Below, in pieces: positions 36,317-45,664 of a stretch of 64,000 nt of DNA. Source of the DNA: Vibrio injensis (GTDB lineage Bacteria > Pseudomonadota > Gammaproteobacteria > Enterobacterales > Vibrionaceae); the NCBI RefSeq assembly GCF_001895205.1, contig NZ_BDJF01000027.1, positions 1 to 64,000 on the forward strand, given 5' to 3'. Below the pieces are notes generated by a model. That model ran no database searches. It worked only from the letters and a program-made list of their open reading frames with translations, and was not told the origin of the DNA. Positions within the stretch are counted from its first letter, which is position 1. Each line of letters opens with the position of its first letter. Made by a program: the position numbers and the translations under genes.

Positions 36317-36790
36317 ATGATTTCAAAATGGGCGCAACGCTTCTATCAAATGGCCGAGCTGGTTGGCTCTTGGAGTAAAGATCCGTCTACTCAAGTTGGT
36401 GCCGTGATCACTAAACAAAATCGCATTGTCTCTGTCGGCTTTAATGGTTATCCACACGGGATCTCTGACAGTGCAAACACCGACGACCGAGATATGAAAT
36501 ATTTAAAAACATTGCACGCTGAAGAAAACGCCATTCTCTTCGCTAAACGTGATTTGGATGGCTGTGAAATTTATGTCACTCACTTTCCGTGCCCCAATTG
36601 CGCGGCCAAAATCATTCAAACTGGTATTTCTGCGGTGCATTGCCCTGAACAATCTGATGATTTTCTTTCCCGTTGGGGCGAAAAAATAAAGGTGAGCCAA
36701 GATATGTTTTTACAAGCAGGGGTAAAAGTGAATTGGTTACCTTTGGCTGAACTCAAACCGATCAATCAGATCCCACCAACGAATCTCTAA
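36317..36790 (+). CDS. dCMP deaminase family protein
   Basis: The 157-residue protein has the zinc-binding cytidine/deoxycytidylate deaminase motif H67-A-E69 and C92-x-x-C95 (FPCPNCAAKI). It would deaminate dCMP to dUMP for thymidylate synthesis. The N-terminus (KWAQRFYQMAELVGSWSKDPSTQVGAVI) matches dCMP deaminases rather than tRNA deaminases. It stands alone with a hairpin at 36852-36875 downstream as a likely terminator. Confidence 0.9.
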   Translation: MISKWAQRFYQMAELVGSWSKDPSTQVGAVITKQNRIVSVGFNGYPHGISDSANTDDRDMKYLKTLHAEENAILFAKRDLDGCEIYVTHFPCPNCAAKIIQTGISAVHCPEQSDDFLSRWGEKIKVSQDMFLQAGVKVNWLPLAELKPINQIPPTNL

Positions 36791-37337
36791 TTAATACCAC
36801 CAGTAACCACTTAAGAGTGCCTTGTCTGGTAACCACCGTTCATTCACAAACAGGTAGGTGAAAATTAACCTACCTTGTTCTTGCCAATAACCCTAATCAA
36901 TTAAGAACTACTTTCAGATCGCGAACACATTCAAACCACATGGATTAAATCACGCTGATCAATACCGATTAACCTGCTGAATAAATAGGTATTTTAGATT
37001 GAAATCACAAAAATTAAGTAACTAATCTTTCTCTTTCAAACACAACTATGATTTCAATGTATATCCTCACGAAATAAGTGACATTAATTAAAATTGTCAA
37101 TACCGATTTAACCCTGAAAAACCCCGTTAAAAAACCAGAAAATAGTAGAACTACAGCCTAATATATGGTCATTAATTTTACTAGCAGAATAACCGATCAA
37201 GATTTACAATCCTGACACAATCCAATAACAAGCCAGCTCAATACTAAACACAATACAAATTGTGATGGTTGAGCACGTGATGCTTATCGCTTGCGGTGAC
37301 ATCACATTTAACCCTACGTGAAAGGTCTTAAGTCAAC
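36791..37337. other. Gene-free AT-rich region before the GAPDH gene
   Basis: The 547 bp contain no plausible gene. A perfect eight-bp stem (36852-36859 with 36868-36875) followed by TGTTCTTG could end the deaminase transcript. The rest is AT-rich and presumably holds the GAPDH promoter; a long leader is possible but nothing specific was recognised. Confidence 0.5.
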
Positions 37338-38771
37338 ATGAGCCCAGAAAAACATCGCCTCGATTGGCAAATTAGCCAAACCATCGCTGAATCTATGTCG
37401 CCTCTGATTGGCAAACTTTACCGACAAGCAGGTGTAGAAATCTTATTGTTTGGTAAAACGCTGATCAATGCGACCACGATTGACATCATCAAAGCTCATA
37501 AAATTGCGAGTCGCTATATCGGAGAATCTTTATCTCTTGAACAAACCATACCTTTGCTCACTTTACTGGCAGAGATGACCCTATCGCCTTGTAAAATCGA
37601 TATTGGCCAATTAGCACATCGTTATTGGCAACATCATGATGACGCCGATGCTATGCAAGATTACTTGCATACGGCACTTGTTGAAGCGGTGAACGGCCAA
37701 CCTATGAATCAACCGAAAGACGTTGTGCTTTATGGTTTTGGACGTATTGGCCGTTTATTGGCTCGTTTATTAATAGAAAAAAGTGGTCCGGGTTACCCAT
37801 TACGCTTACGTGCGATTGTCGTTCGTGGCGGTAAAGACGGAGATTTAGAAAAACGCGCCAATCTATTGAGACGAGACTCCGTCCATGGCCAGTTCAACGG
37901 TAGTATTATTATCGATAGTGAACGCAAGGCTCTGATTGCCAATGGCAACTATATCCAAATGATCTATGCTGACTCACCGCAAGAGGTCGATTATAGCCAC
38001 TATGGTATTCACGATGCGCTTGTCGTTGATAACACCGGTGTGTGGCGCGACAGTGAAGGGTTGAGCCGTCATTTAGCTTCTCCAGGTGCGAGTAAGGTTT
38101 TGCTCACCGCACCCGGTAAAGACGATATTAAAAATGTGGTTTTTGGGGTGAATGAATCGGTGATTACCGCTGACGATACGATTATATCGGCGGCAAGTTG
38201 TACAACGAATGCGATTACGCCAATTCTTAAAGCAATGCACGATCAATATGGTGTCCTATCTGGGCATATTGAAACCGTTCATTCTTATACCAACGATCAA
38301 AATTTGATTGATAACTTCCACAAAGGTGAACGTCGTGGCCGATCTGCGTCTCTGAATATGGTGCTGACTTCTACAGGTGCAGCAAAAGCCGTCGCCAAAG
38401 CGTTACCCGAGCTAGCAGGAAAATTAACTGGGAATTCGATTCGCGTACCGACACCCAATGTGTCCATGGTGGTTGCTAACTTAAATCTAGCCAAATCCGT
38501 CGATAAAGAGTCGTTAAACCACTATTTAAGACAAATTGCAACCCACTCCCCTCTTTCCGCGCAGGTTGACTATACCGACTCAACTGAAATCGTTTCGAGC
38601 GATTTAGTCGGTTCACGTCATGCTGGCGTCGTTGATGGTGCTGCGACTATCGCCCAAGACAATCGCTGCGTTTTATATGTCTGGTACGACAACGAATTTG
38701 GTTACAGTTGCCAAGTGATCCACTGTATGGAACAAATGATGGGAGTGCGTTACAAAACGTATCCTCAATAA
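37338..38771 (+). CDS. gap: Glyceraldehyde-3-phosphate dehydrogenase, long form
   Basis: The 477-residue GAPDH carries the catalytic cysteine C288 in ASCTTNAI and the NAD-binding loop LYGFGRIGRLLARLL at about 133-147. About 130 extra N-terminal residues, rich in helices, precede the usual 330-residue enzyme; such long forms are found in Vibrio and other marine bacteria as a second GAPDH. It interconverts glyceraldehyde-3-phosphate and 1,3-bisphosphoglycerate. Cofactor and direction preference are unknown. It stands alone with a terminator downstream. Confidence 0.92.
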   Translation: MSPEKHRLDWQISQTIAESMSPLIGKLYRQAGVEILLFGKTLINATTIDIIKAHKIASRYIGESLSLEQTIPLLTLLAEMTLSPCKIDIGQLAHRYWQHHDDADAMQDYLHTALVEAVNGQPMNQPKDVVLYGFGRIGRLLARLLIEKSGPGYPLRLRAIVVRGGKDGDLEKRANLLRRDSVHGQFNGSIIIDSERKALIANGNYIQMIYADSPQEVDYSHYGIHDALVVDNTGVWRDSEGLSRHLASPGASKVLLTAPGKDDIKNVVFGVNESVITADDTIISAASCTTNAITPILKAMHDQYGVLSGHIETVHSYTNDQNLIDNFHKGERRGRSASLNMVLTSTGAAKAVAKALPELAGKLTGNSIRVPTPNVSMVVANLNLAKSVDKESLNHYLRQIATHSPLSAQVDYTDSTEIVSSDLVGSRHAGVVDGAATIAQDNRCVLYVWYDNEFGYSCQVIHCMEQMMGVRYKTYPQ

Positions 38772-39205
38772 TCTTAACTGGCTCCACAACATAATAACAA
38801 TAAACCGAATGTGCTGAGCGAAAAGCGGCGGAACGAGTTACGACGCTTTTATATTGTTGGATAGCCAATGATGCTCAGGACAGATGGATTAATCCCCCCA
38901 TTGCCGCTTATCACGACCGATAGGCGGCTTTTTTATTTTGATCCACTAACGATACTCTGCTCTCGGGTTATGGCTAACTCATATAACTTACAGTTATTAA
39001 TCAAGGTCAATCAATACATTGATATAACTACAATTCAGGCTTTCGTTGACAGAAAAAGGACAATAGATCAGGAATTATGATTAAGAGATAAGCAAAGCGC
39101 AGCGTTATTAATAAGTGAGCACTATACATCACCTCGATTAAGACAATCCCATACAAAAAAGTACACAAACACTGTAGCGGCCTGCTTGGCTGTAGGTAAT
39201 AATAC
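38772..39205. other. Gene-free region between GAPDH and DUF535 genes
   Basis: The 434 bp hold the GAPDH terminator and then about 270 bp of AT-rich sequence. A frame at 38868-39080 runs through the terminator and is not credible. Nothing else is recognised. Confidence 0.5.
38903..38934 (+). terminator. Terminator of the GAPDH gene
   Basis: A 10-bp stem with one G-U pair (38903-38912 with 38919-38928) is followed by six T. It lies about 130 bp after the stop codon, which leaves a long 3' untranslated region. Confidence 0.8.
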
Positions 39206-40183
39206 TTGCTGGATATTATCTTTATTATAGTAGTGGTAATTCGTGTGCGTTTAAAATTAGCCTCGGCAGCTCATGCCCAAAGCCAAAAGCATAAATTGAG
39301 AGATATCAGTAAGTTTATTATTAGGTCTTATCTTTATCCTCGTCATTTCCAAAAGATGGTAAATTTATTCCATCATGAGCGTCGGCAACATATTTTTATC
39401 CGTCAGCCAAATTATATTATGAAATGTATGATTCCATTTCTACATATTGGTTTAAGTAAAAGTGATGTTATACAGCTCCTCGATGACCACCATTCATGGC
39501 TAGAGGCCACGTTTTCTCGTGCCGCTATTTTAAGAATACATACAGATAAATTATATTTAGGCAACATAAATATTGACGATAAAAATTATCAGCTTACTTT
39601 AAGCTTCGATGGAAGAATACGTAAAGAAGCTGAATTAGCATTATCATTAGAAGATAGTATCGGCCATACTTATTATACTTTAGGCTTCACGATTCAGAAC
39701 GATCTATTATTAATTGGTTGTATGCAAGGTACTATTAATGATAATGGTTTTAGTCGCACATTCACCAAAGCTATCTATGGTTTAAGGCCTAAATCATTTA
39801 TGGTTGAAGCGGTTCAATTTATCGCTCAATATTTAGATATAAAATCGATTTATGCGGTTAAAAATTCAGCCCATATTTATAACGCAAAGCGATATGGTAC
39901 AAAAAGCGATACCATCAATTTAGACTATGACCAATTATGGCAAGAACACGATGGCATAGAGCACAATCGTTGGTTTTACTCTTTACCCTTGTATGCTAAG
40001 CGTCGCACAATGGAAGAAATAAAGCGTCCGAAACGCAAAATGTACCGTGAGCGATATGCATGGTTAGACGCTTACCAGCAGCAACTCTATGCCTTGTTGC
40101 AGCCATCATTACTCTATCCTCATAATCTTAAGATGAGTATAGCTGAGCAAGTCGCTTGGCTAACCGATGACTCAACTCAATAA
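39206..40183 (+). CDS. DUF535 (VirK/YbjX-like) family protein
   Basis: The 325-residue protein resembles the DUF535/VirK family (for example IFIRQPNYIMKCMIPFLHIGLSK near residue 65, and a YTLGFTIQNDLLLIGCMQG strand near 170). VirK proteins in enteric pathogens affect virulence factor and envelope behaviour, but their biochemical activity is unknown. The start is a TTG with AGG about nine bases upstream; a GTG slightly downstream is an alternative. The gene is AT-rich compared with its neighbours, hinting at transfer. It stands alone. Confidence 0.8.
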   Translation: MLDIIFIIVVVIRVRLKLASAAHAQSQKHKLRDISKFIIRSYLYPRHFQKMVNLFHHERRQHIFIRQPNYIMKCMIPFLHIGLSKSDVIQLLDDHHSWLEATFSRAAILRIHTDKLYLGNINIDDKNYQLTLSFDGRIRKEAELALSLEDSIGHTYYTLGFTIQNDLLLIGCMQGTINDNGFSRTFTKAIYGLRPKSFMVEAVQFIAQYLDIKSIYAVKNSAHIYNAKRYGTKSDTINLDYDQLWQEHDGIEHNRWFYSLPLYAKRRTMEEIKRPKRKMYRERYAWLDAYQQQLYALLQPSLLYPHNLKMSIAEQVAWLTDDSTQ

Positions 40184-40335
40184 CCCATTAGCCAGCGTCC
40201 ATAATAGGGAGGGCGACACATTCTCCCTATGTGAAACTTTTCATCAACGTTAATACCATTTGAATAAGCATCGTTCATGTTTTCTTCATCACAGATGAGG
40301 TATGATAAATTGATATCGATTTAGGGAGACTGTTT

Positions 40336-40584
40336 ATGTATCGAGTATTAGTAACCACCTTGACATTAATCTGCGGTTTTTTCGCCTTAATCTTTGGCTT
40401 ACTACTCGCGATTCCACTCACCTTGATCGCCATCATCAGCGGTAAGCGGTTAGAAAGGCAGCTAAGACGCCGCCCTTTTCATCAAGCTCACAATAACGAA
40501 AGTGAACATGTTATTGAAGGTGAGTTCGAAGAAGTACCACATCGGGAACAACATTCCGAACAACGTAGCGATCACCGTCAATAA
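40336..40584 (+). CDS. Small membrane protein of unknown function
   Basis: The 82-residue protein has one long hydrophobic segment (about 5-35, LVTTLTLICGFFALIFGLLLAIPLTLIAII) and a charged, Glu/His-rich C-terminal tail (HVIEGEFEEVPHREQHSEQ). AGGGAGA lies upstream as a ribosome binding site. The form resembles small inner-membrane proteins of Vibrio with no assigned function. Confidence 0.65.
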   Translation: MYRVLVTTLTLICGFFALIFGLLLAIPLTLIAIISGKRLERQLRRRPFHQAHNNESEHVIEGEFEEVPHREQHSEQRSDHRQ

Positions 40585-40626
40585 CATTTAAGGTGGCGTT
40601 TTACTCGTTCACTGGACGATTTCAAC

Positions 40627-41487
40627 TTACTTCGGTTGCAGTGCCAATATGCGATCAATATCTTGTGCGTTATGACGCTCAGCTAACTGCTCCCAAGCCT
40701 CTCCCCATGTTCGGTTGACAATTCGACCACGTTGCACTGCCGGACGTTCTGCAATGGTTTTCGCCCAACGTTGTACGTGTTGATAAGATTGCACATCCAG
40801 AAACTCAGCCGCATTGTAAGCATTGCCTAACACTAGATTGCCATACCAAGGCCAAATCGCCACATCAGCAATCGTATATTCTTCACCCGCAATATAAGTC
40901 TGTTTGGCCAGTTGTTTGTCTAACACATCCAGTTGACGTTTCGCTTCCATTGCAAATCGATTGATAGGATAAGCAAACTTTTCTGGAGCATAAGCATAAA
41001 AGTGACCAAATCCACCGCCCAAATAAGGCGCCGAACCTTGTAACCAAAACAACCAATTCATCACTTCTGTCCGTTTGGGTAAAGCTTGTGGTAAATAATG
41101 ACCAAATTTTTCAGCAAGATAAAGCAAAATATTGCCCGATTCAAAAACGCGAATCGGCGATGCTAACGAACGATCCATCAATGCAGGGATTTTCGAGTTA
41201 GGATTAACCTCAACAAATCCAGATCCGAATTGCTCACCATCACCAATTTTTATCAAAAAGGCATCATACTCCGCTTGTTTAACACCTAATGCTAATAACT
41301 CTTCAAGCAAAATAGTCACTTTTTGCCCGTTAGGTGTTCCCATTGAGTACAGTTGAATCGGGTGTTGACCTATCGGTAACACCTGTTCAAAACGAGCACC
41401 AGAATCAGGTCGGTTAATACTTGCCCATTGTCCGCCATTTTCACTCTCCATGGTCCAAACCTTAGGTGGTATATATGCTTGTGTCAT
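40627..41487 (-). CDS. yghU: YghU-type glutathione S-transferase/disulfide reductase
   Basis: The 286-residue protein has the N-terminal thioredoxin-like GST domain (QLYSMGTPNGQKVTILLEELL) and the helical C-terminal domain, matching YghU of E. coli. The frame is open to 41550, but MTQAYIPPKVW at 41487 with AAGGAG six bases upstream is the family start. YghU reduces organic peroxides or disulfides with glutathione. Confidence 0.9.
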   Translation of the reverse strand: MTQAYIPPKVWTMESENGGQWASINRPDSGARFEQVLPIGQHPIQLYSMGTPNGQKVTILLEELLALGVKQAEYDAFLIKIGDGEQFGSGFVEVNPNSKIPALMDRSLASPIRVFESGNILLYLAEKFGHYLPQALPKRTEVMNWLFWLQGSAPYLGGGFGHFYAYAPEKFAYPINRFAMEAKRQLDVLDKQLAKQTYIAGEEYTIADVAIWPWYGNLVLGNAYNAAEFLDVQSYQHVQRWAKTIAERPAVQRGRIVNRTWGEAWEQLAERHNAQDIDRILALQPK

Positions 41488-41936
41488 TACACTCTCCTTG
41501 CTTGTTATTATCTTGTCAGTAAATCTTGCCAAAACATCGTTTATACCCAAACGACTGGAAGTTGCAGGTAGACGGTAAGTGAGTGAATCCCCATGAGCAT
41601 AGGCAAATGATGCGATTGGGGAGCCAACACCGCTGCTGCTTCAAGTAGGAAGAAGATACTCATTGTTAATTAACTAAGATATTGGGGCAGTTTCCAAACG
41701 TTCAAGCGATACCACGATCATCTCGGAATAAATAAGTCTCGCTATTTATTCGGCAACGTGTATAGTGAACTTGGCTCTTAAAGCAGAGTTGTTAATGTGA
41801 CATAAAGTGTAAGTTTTTGATCAGAAAACCATCGATACCCTTCGTTTAGTGCCTGTACAAGTTTACCTTCATCTACCATTCAATTGCTTATCTATCAGCC
41901 AACATTAATTTAGTATCATAAAATATAGAGGTAATT
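41488..41936 (+). promoter_or_regulatory. Leader and promoter region of the first csp gene
   Basis: No gene is seen in these 449 bp. From 41737 the sequence shares blocks with the leader of the second csp gene: 41737-41748, GTGTATAGT at 41758-41766 (containing a -10 candidate TATAGT), TTGGCTCTTA at 41771 and a block at 41785-41798. Predicted transcription near 41773 gives a leader of about 164 nt, like the 159-nt cspA leader of E. coli. Confidence 0.65.
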
Positions 41937-42149
41937 ATGTCAGGTAAAGTGACAGGTTCAGTAAAATGGTTCAACGAAACTAAAGGTTTCGGTTTTCTTA
42001 CTCCAGATAACGGCGGAAGTGATGTTTTTGTTCACTTCAACTCAATCGCTTCTGAAGGATTCAAAACTCTCGCTGAAGGCCAAAAAGTAAGCTTCAACGT
42101 TGAGCAGGGCAAAAAAGGCCCTCAAGCAGAACAAGTAACCGTTCTGTAA
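41937..42149 (+). CDS. Cold-shock protein, CspA family (copy 1)
   Basis: The 70-residue protein is a single cold-shock domain with RNP1 KGFGFL and RNP2 VFVHF. It starts [28 protein letters not shown] lies just before the start. CspA-type proteins melt RNA structure and prevent transcription pausing in the cold. A near-identical second copy lies about 3.1 kb downstream. Confidence 0.95.
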   Translation: MSGKVTGSVKWFNETKGFGFLTPDNGGSDVFVHFNSIASEGFKTLAEGQKVSFNVEQGKKGPQAEQVTVL

Positions 42150-42160
42150 TAGAATGTTGA

Positions 42161-42190
42161 TGGCGTGATACTTTATCACGCCATTGTTTT
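42161..42190 (+). terminator. Terminator of the first csp gene
   Basis: A 10-bp stem (42161-42170 with 42174-42183) and three-base loop are followed by TTGTTTT. It starts 11 bp after the stop codon. Confidence 0.8.
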
Positions 42191-42392
42191 ATCCATCACT
42201 TCCTTCTCCGCTTTGAGAAAAGCTTGCCACTCACGATACCGCACGACCAATATTTCTCGTTGAAATAACACTGAAATAGAGGTGTTAACGATGATGCACG
42301 GATTACATTCACTTTTGTGCAACAAATCTAATAACTCGGTTCTTAAGCTGGCCTTTAATCCTCATTAGTGTACTAATAGGAATCATTTTTTA

Positions 42393-42551
42393 ATGGATGA
42401 TACCAACATGGCAAAAGCCCCAAAAAAAACCAAAACAACCGCTCCTCAAGCAGATAGCAATGAGAAAACTCCGTTAACTCAACACCAAACGCGTAAAAAA
42501 ATTGAAGATATTCTTGAGCAAAGAGCCTTTGAAAAACAGTATGGTGAGTAA
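42393..42551 (+). CDS. Small PA3496-like protein (52 residues)
   Basis: A 52-residue frame begins MDDTNMAKAPKKTKT and ends with a charged helix (TRKKIEDILEQRAFEKQYGE). This looks like the small PA3496-type proteins of gammaproteobacteria, which are described as putative envelope-integrity proteins. ATG at 42393 follows AGGA by 11 bases; an internal ATG at 42408 (47 residues) is an alternative start. A perfect inverted repeat at 42569-42599 follows. It is short enough to be missed by automated calling. Confidence 0.65.
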   Translation: MDDTNMAKAPKKTKTTAPQADSNEKTPLTQHQTRKKIEDILEQRAFEKQYGE

Positions 42552-42876
42552 ATTACCTCAGGCCGATTGCCTTTTAGCAGCCGTCATTCGCTAAAAGGCC
42601 AACGCCTCACCCTCTCTCCCCATTTTCTTAGTTAAGTTAACCATGTTGAATTAATTAATACGTATCCGCACCAAACCACTCTGTCAACTTCATGCAATAT
42701 TTTTTGTTTCTAACGATAGATTTGTAATACCATACCCCCCCTTAGAAACCAGCACCTCCCAAACTGTTCGCTCTTGCCATCATCGGCTTTGTTCAACATT
42801 AGGATTAAGCACACAGATAGCGATAATCCGATGTTGGCTCCAAGTTGCTAGGGATGCCTAATCACTGAGGATACGG
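42552..42876. other. Gene-free region with a 10-bp inverted repeat
   Basis: The 325 bp contain a perfect stem (42569-42578 with 42590-42599) right after the small PA3496-like gene, a likely terminator without a T run. The remaining AT-rich sequence holds the promoter for the YhdT-PanF pair. Confidence 0.5.
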
Positions 42877-43158
42877 ATGAACAACCAACAACGTATTATT
42901 CAACAAACTCACCGCGAAGCATTAGCTGCCCTACTTCTCGCTTTGAGTTACTTTATCTGGTGGTATATCACGGCTTACGGCTTCTCTGCACCTTTTGATG
43001 ATCTTGAATTGCCACCGCTCTACTTCGGAATGCCACTGTGGTTTTTACTCTCTTGTCTTGTAGGCCCGCTGATATTTACTCTGCTCTGTGCCTTAATGGT
43101 CAAATTCATTTATCGCGATATTAGTCTTGAACCAGATGTGAAAACCTACGATGAATAA
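42877..43158 (+). CDS. yhdT: YhdT-like DUF997 membrane protein
   Basis: The 93-residue protein has two hydrophobic segments (about 15-34 and 48-75) and matches the DUF997 family, encoded upstream of panF in many enterobacteria and vibrios. Its stop overlaps the panF start by eight bases, so the two are coupled. Its role is unknown; it may be an accessory subunit of the pantothenate carrier. Confidence 0.88.
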   Translation: MNNQQRIIQQTHREALAALLLALSYFIWWYITAYGFSAPFDDLELPPLYFGMPLWFLLSCLVGPLIFTLLCALMVKFIYRDISLEPDVKTYDE

Positions 43159-44617
43159 CCAACTTCTCTTACCTCTTATTATTTACTTAATAGGCGTATT
43201 TGCGATCGCTTTTTTTAGCCGACGTAGAACAACAGATGGCGGCTTTCTTAATGAATACTTTCTTGGTGGGCGCAGTATGGGAGGCTTTGTACTTGCGATG
43301 ACGCTCGCGGCGACTTATGCCAGTGCTAGCAGCTTTATTGGTGGGCCGGGGGCCGCTTACAAGCTTGGTTTAGGTTGGGTCTTGTTAGCGATGATCCAGT
43401 TACCAGCAACTTGGTTAACGCTCGGTGTATTAGGCAAAAAGTTTGCAATTGAAGCTCGTCGTCATAATGCTTTGACTCTCAATGATATGTTATACGCTCG
43501 CTTCAAAAGTCGCAGTGTGGTCATATTGGCATCGACGTCTTTATTACTGGCATTTTTTGGTACGATGGTCGTACAATTTGTCGGTGGAGCACGCCTATTA
43601 CAAACGGTTACTGGGCTCTCTTATCAACATGGTTTAATGCTGTTTGCTTTTACTGTTGGTCTTTATACAACAATCGGCGGGTTTCGTGCGGTAGTAATGA
43701 CCGATACCGTGCAAGGGATCATGATGTTAATCGGAACTTTTGTGTTGTTAGCAGGGGTTATCCACGCTGGCGGTAGCCTTGGTACACTAGTCACGGAACT
43801 GCATCGTATTGATCCTGCGTTAATTACCCCCTACGGCCCCGATCAATTCCTCAGTCAGCCATTTATGTTGAGCTTTTGGATACTGGTTTGCTTTGGTGTG
43901 ATTGGGTTACCCCATGCCGCCGTTCGTTGTATGTCTTATAAAGACAGTCAATCGTTACACAAAGGTATAATCTTAAGCACCATCATGATGGCTTTGTTGA
44001 TGTTTGGCACCCATTTATCGGGAGCATTAGGGCGCGCTATCGTGCCGGATCTTACTAGCCCAGATCAAATCATGCCGACCTTAATGATCACCGTTCTTCC
44101 GCCTTTATTGGCAGGAATTTTCCTCGCCGGCCCCATGGCCGCGATTATGTCGAGTATTGATTCACAGCTAATCCAAGCCTCGGCGACATTATTAAAAGAT
44201 CTCTATCTTAACTATATTAATCCCAGACTTATCGATGAGCCGCAGGCAGAAAGTAAGCTGACTCGTTTATCTTTATGGGTGACGATGATTTTTGCCTTAT
44301 TGGTGTTTTTTGCAGCCACCAATCCACCGGAGATGATTGTTTGGCTTAACTTAATGGCACTCGGAGGTTTACAAGCGGTATTTCTCTGGCCTTTGGTACT
44401 CGGTTTATATTGGAAAAAGTCTTCATCAACAGGCGCATTGAGTTCAATGATAGTAGGGCTCACCACCTACACGAGTTTAATGTGGTTAAAACCTGATTTG
44501 GCCGGAATCCATCCCATCGTCCCTACTCTACTGTGTGGATTGCTCAGTTTTATTATGATGAGTTATCTAAAACCGGATACAGGGCAACCGCTTGCAGAAA
44601 AAATGGCTGAACGTTAA
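43151..44617 (+). CDS. panF: Sodium/pantothenate symporter
   Basis: The 488-residue protein has the sodium:solute symporter fold with about 13 transmembrane segments and starts MNNQLLLPLIIYLIGVFAIA. It matches PanF, including GGRSMGGFVLAMTLAATYASASSFIGGPG near the start. It imports pantothenate, the coenzyme A precursor. It forms an operon with yhdT. Confidence 0.95.
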   Translation: MNNQLLLPLIIYLIGVFAIAFFSRRRTTDGGFLNEYFLGGRSMGGFVLAMTLAATYASASSFIGGPGAAYKLGLGWVLLAMIQLPATWLTLGVLGKKFAIEARRHNALTLNDMLYARFKSRSVVILASTSLLLAFFGTMVVQFVGGARLLQTVTGLSYQHGLMLFAFTVGLYTTIGGFRAVVMTDTVQGIMMLIGTFVLLAGVIHAGGSLGTLVTELHRIDPALITPYGPDQFLSQPFMLSFWILVCFGVIGLPHAAVRCMSYKDSQSLHKGIILSTIMMALLMFGTHLSGALGRAIVPDLTSPDQIMPTLMITVLPPLLAGIFLAGPMAAIMSSIDSQLIQASATLLKDLYLNYINPRLIDEPQAESKLTRLSLWVTMIFALLVFFAATNPPEMIVWLNLMALGGLQAVFLWPLVLGLYWKKSSSTGALSSMIVGLTTYTSLMWLKPDLAGIHPIVPTLLCGLLSFIMMSYLKPDTGQPLAEKMAER

Positions 44618-45068
44618 GTAAACCAAGTAAAATGCATTTCGATCTTTATTATTCTTTAGATGACCACAAGGTTAATAGAGACAAAAAAGTGCCTATAAGC
44701 TCGAAGGAGAACATCACTAAGTATGTGGGTATGGAATATGAGTGAAATTCTTTAAATTCAATACATAAGAATTATCCCATAAGATATCAGGCGTTAAACA
44801 TAAACTATAACTCTTTGTTATCTATACACAAGCTCTGTAATAACGAGCCAATATTAAAAATAATTCTCGCTATTTAGGATTCTGTGTGTATAGTTAGAGT
44901 TGGCTCTTACAGAAGAGTTGTTAATGTAAATTCAGTGTAAGTTTTGTTTTATACAAGTCGCGAAACCTTTCGTTAAACCTGTGTCAACTACACCTAGATA
45001 GACCATTCAATAGCTTGCGTTATCAGCCAAAATTCATTCTATTAAATTTAAGATATTTAGAGGTAACT
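44618..45068 (+). promoter_or_regulatory. Leader and promoter region of the second csp gene
   Basis: No gene is seen in these 451 bp. From 44865 the sequence matches the first csp leader in order: block 44865-44876, GTGTATAGT 44886-44894 at the same 21-bp offset, TTGGCTCTTA 44900-44909, and AGAGTTGTTAATGT from 44914. The leader would be about 165-175 nt. The rest is AT-rich. Confidence 0.65.
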
Positions 45069-45281
45069 ATGTCTGGTAAAATGACAGGTACAGTAAAATG
45101 GTTCAACGAAACTAAAGGTTTCGGTTTCATTTCTCAAGACAACGGCGGTAAAGATGTGTTTGTTCACTTCAACTCAATTGTCTCTGAGGGCTTCAAAACA
45201 TTAGCTGAAGGTCAAAAAGTAAGCTTTAATGTTGAAGAAGGCAAAAAAGGCCCACAAGCGACTGAAGTCACGCCTTTATAA
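45069..45281 (+). CDS. Cold-shock protein, CspA family (copy 2)
   Basis: The 70-residue cold-shock domain starts [20 protein letters not shown] and has RNP1 KGFGFI and RNP2 VFVHF. The frame is open to 45015, but the family start at 45069 with AGAGGTAA just before it is certain. It differs from the first copy at only about a dozen positions. A terminator follows directly. Confidence 0.95.
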   Translation: MSGKMTGTVKWFNETKGFGFISQDNGGKDVFVHFNSIVSEGFKTLAEGQKVSFNVEEGKKGPQATEVTPL

Positions 45282-45664
45282 GCCAAATTTCAAAACGCAG
45301 TGCTTAGCACTGCGTTTTACTTCACTCCCCTGCACTCTCGTTTATTCTTCGCTTATTGCAGTCACACTTTATTCGGAAATCTATGTCTAGAAGATCGACC
45401 AGACAACGTCAATGGTACAAACTATCTTGCAAGAAAGATGCTTTTCGTACCAATAAATAACTCTTCTCACCGTATCTATAATCTATCACTCTACTGAGCC
45501 ATAATACTTCCAATTTGTCTGCTGAGATCATTAATCCGTCAGCATGTAACGGAAGGCTGAGATGTCTCTTTTTACTATCAATCTCCTTTACAAGCATTTT
45601 TTACACGTTACTATCGCAGCAAAATGGTGTTCTTCACCCTATTTAGCCTTACTACGAGGGTTTT
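45282..45664. other. Intergenic region before fhs
   Basis: The 383 bp hold the csp terminator and then sequence without a credible gene. Frames at 45300-45497 and 45409-45597 lack support. The fhs promoter should lie here; no riboswitch was recognised. Confidence 0.5.
45292..45318 (+). terminator. Terminator of the second csp gene
   Basis: A 12-bp perfect stem (45292-45303 with 45307-45318) with loop TTA ends in four T within the stem. It lies 10 bp after the stop. Confidence 0.85.

Noticed and set aside
38868..39080. 70-residue frame after the GAPDH gene
   Set aside because: It runs through the terminator at 38903-38934.
45300..45497. 65-residue frame before fhs
   Set aside because: It begins inside the csp terminator and has no ribosome binding site.
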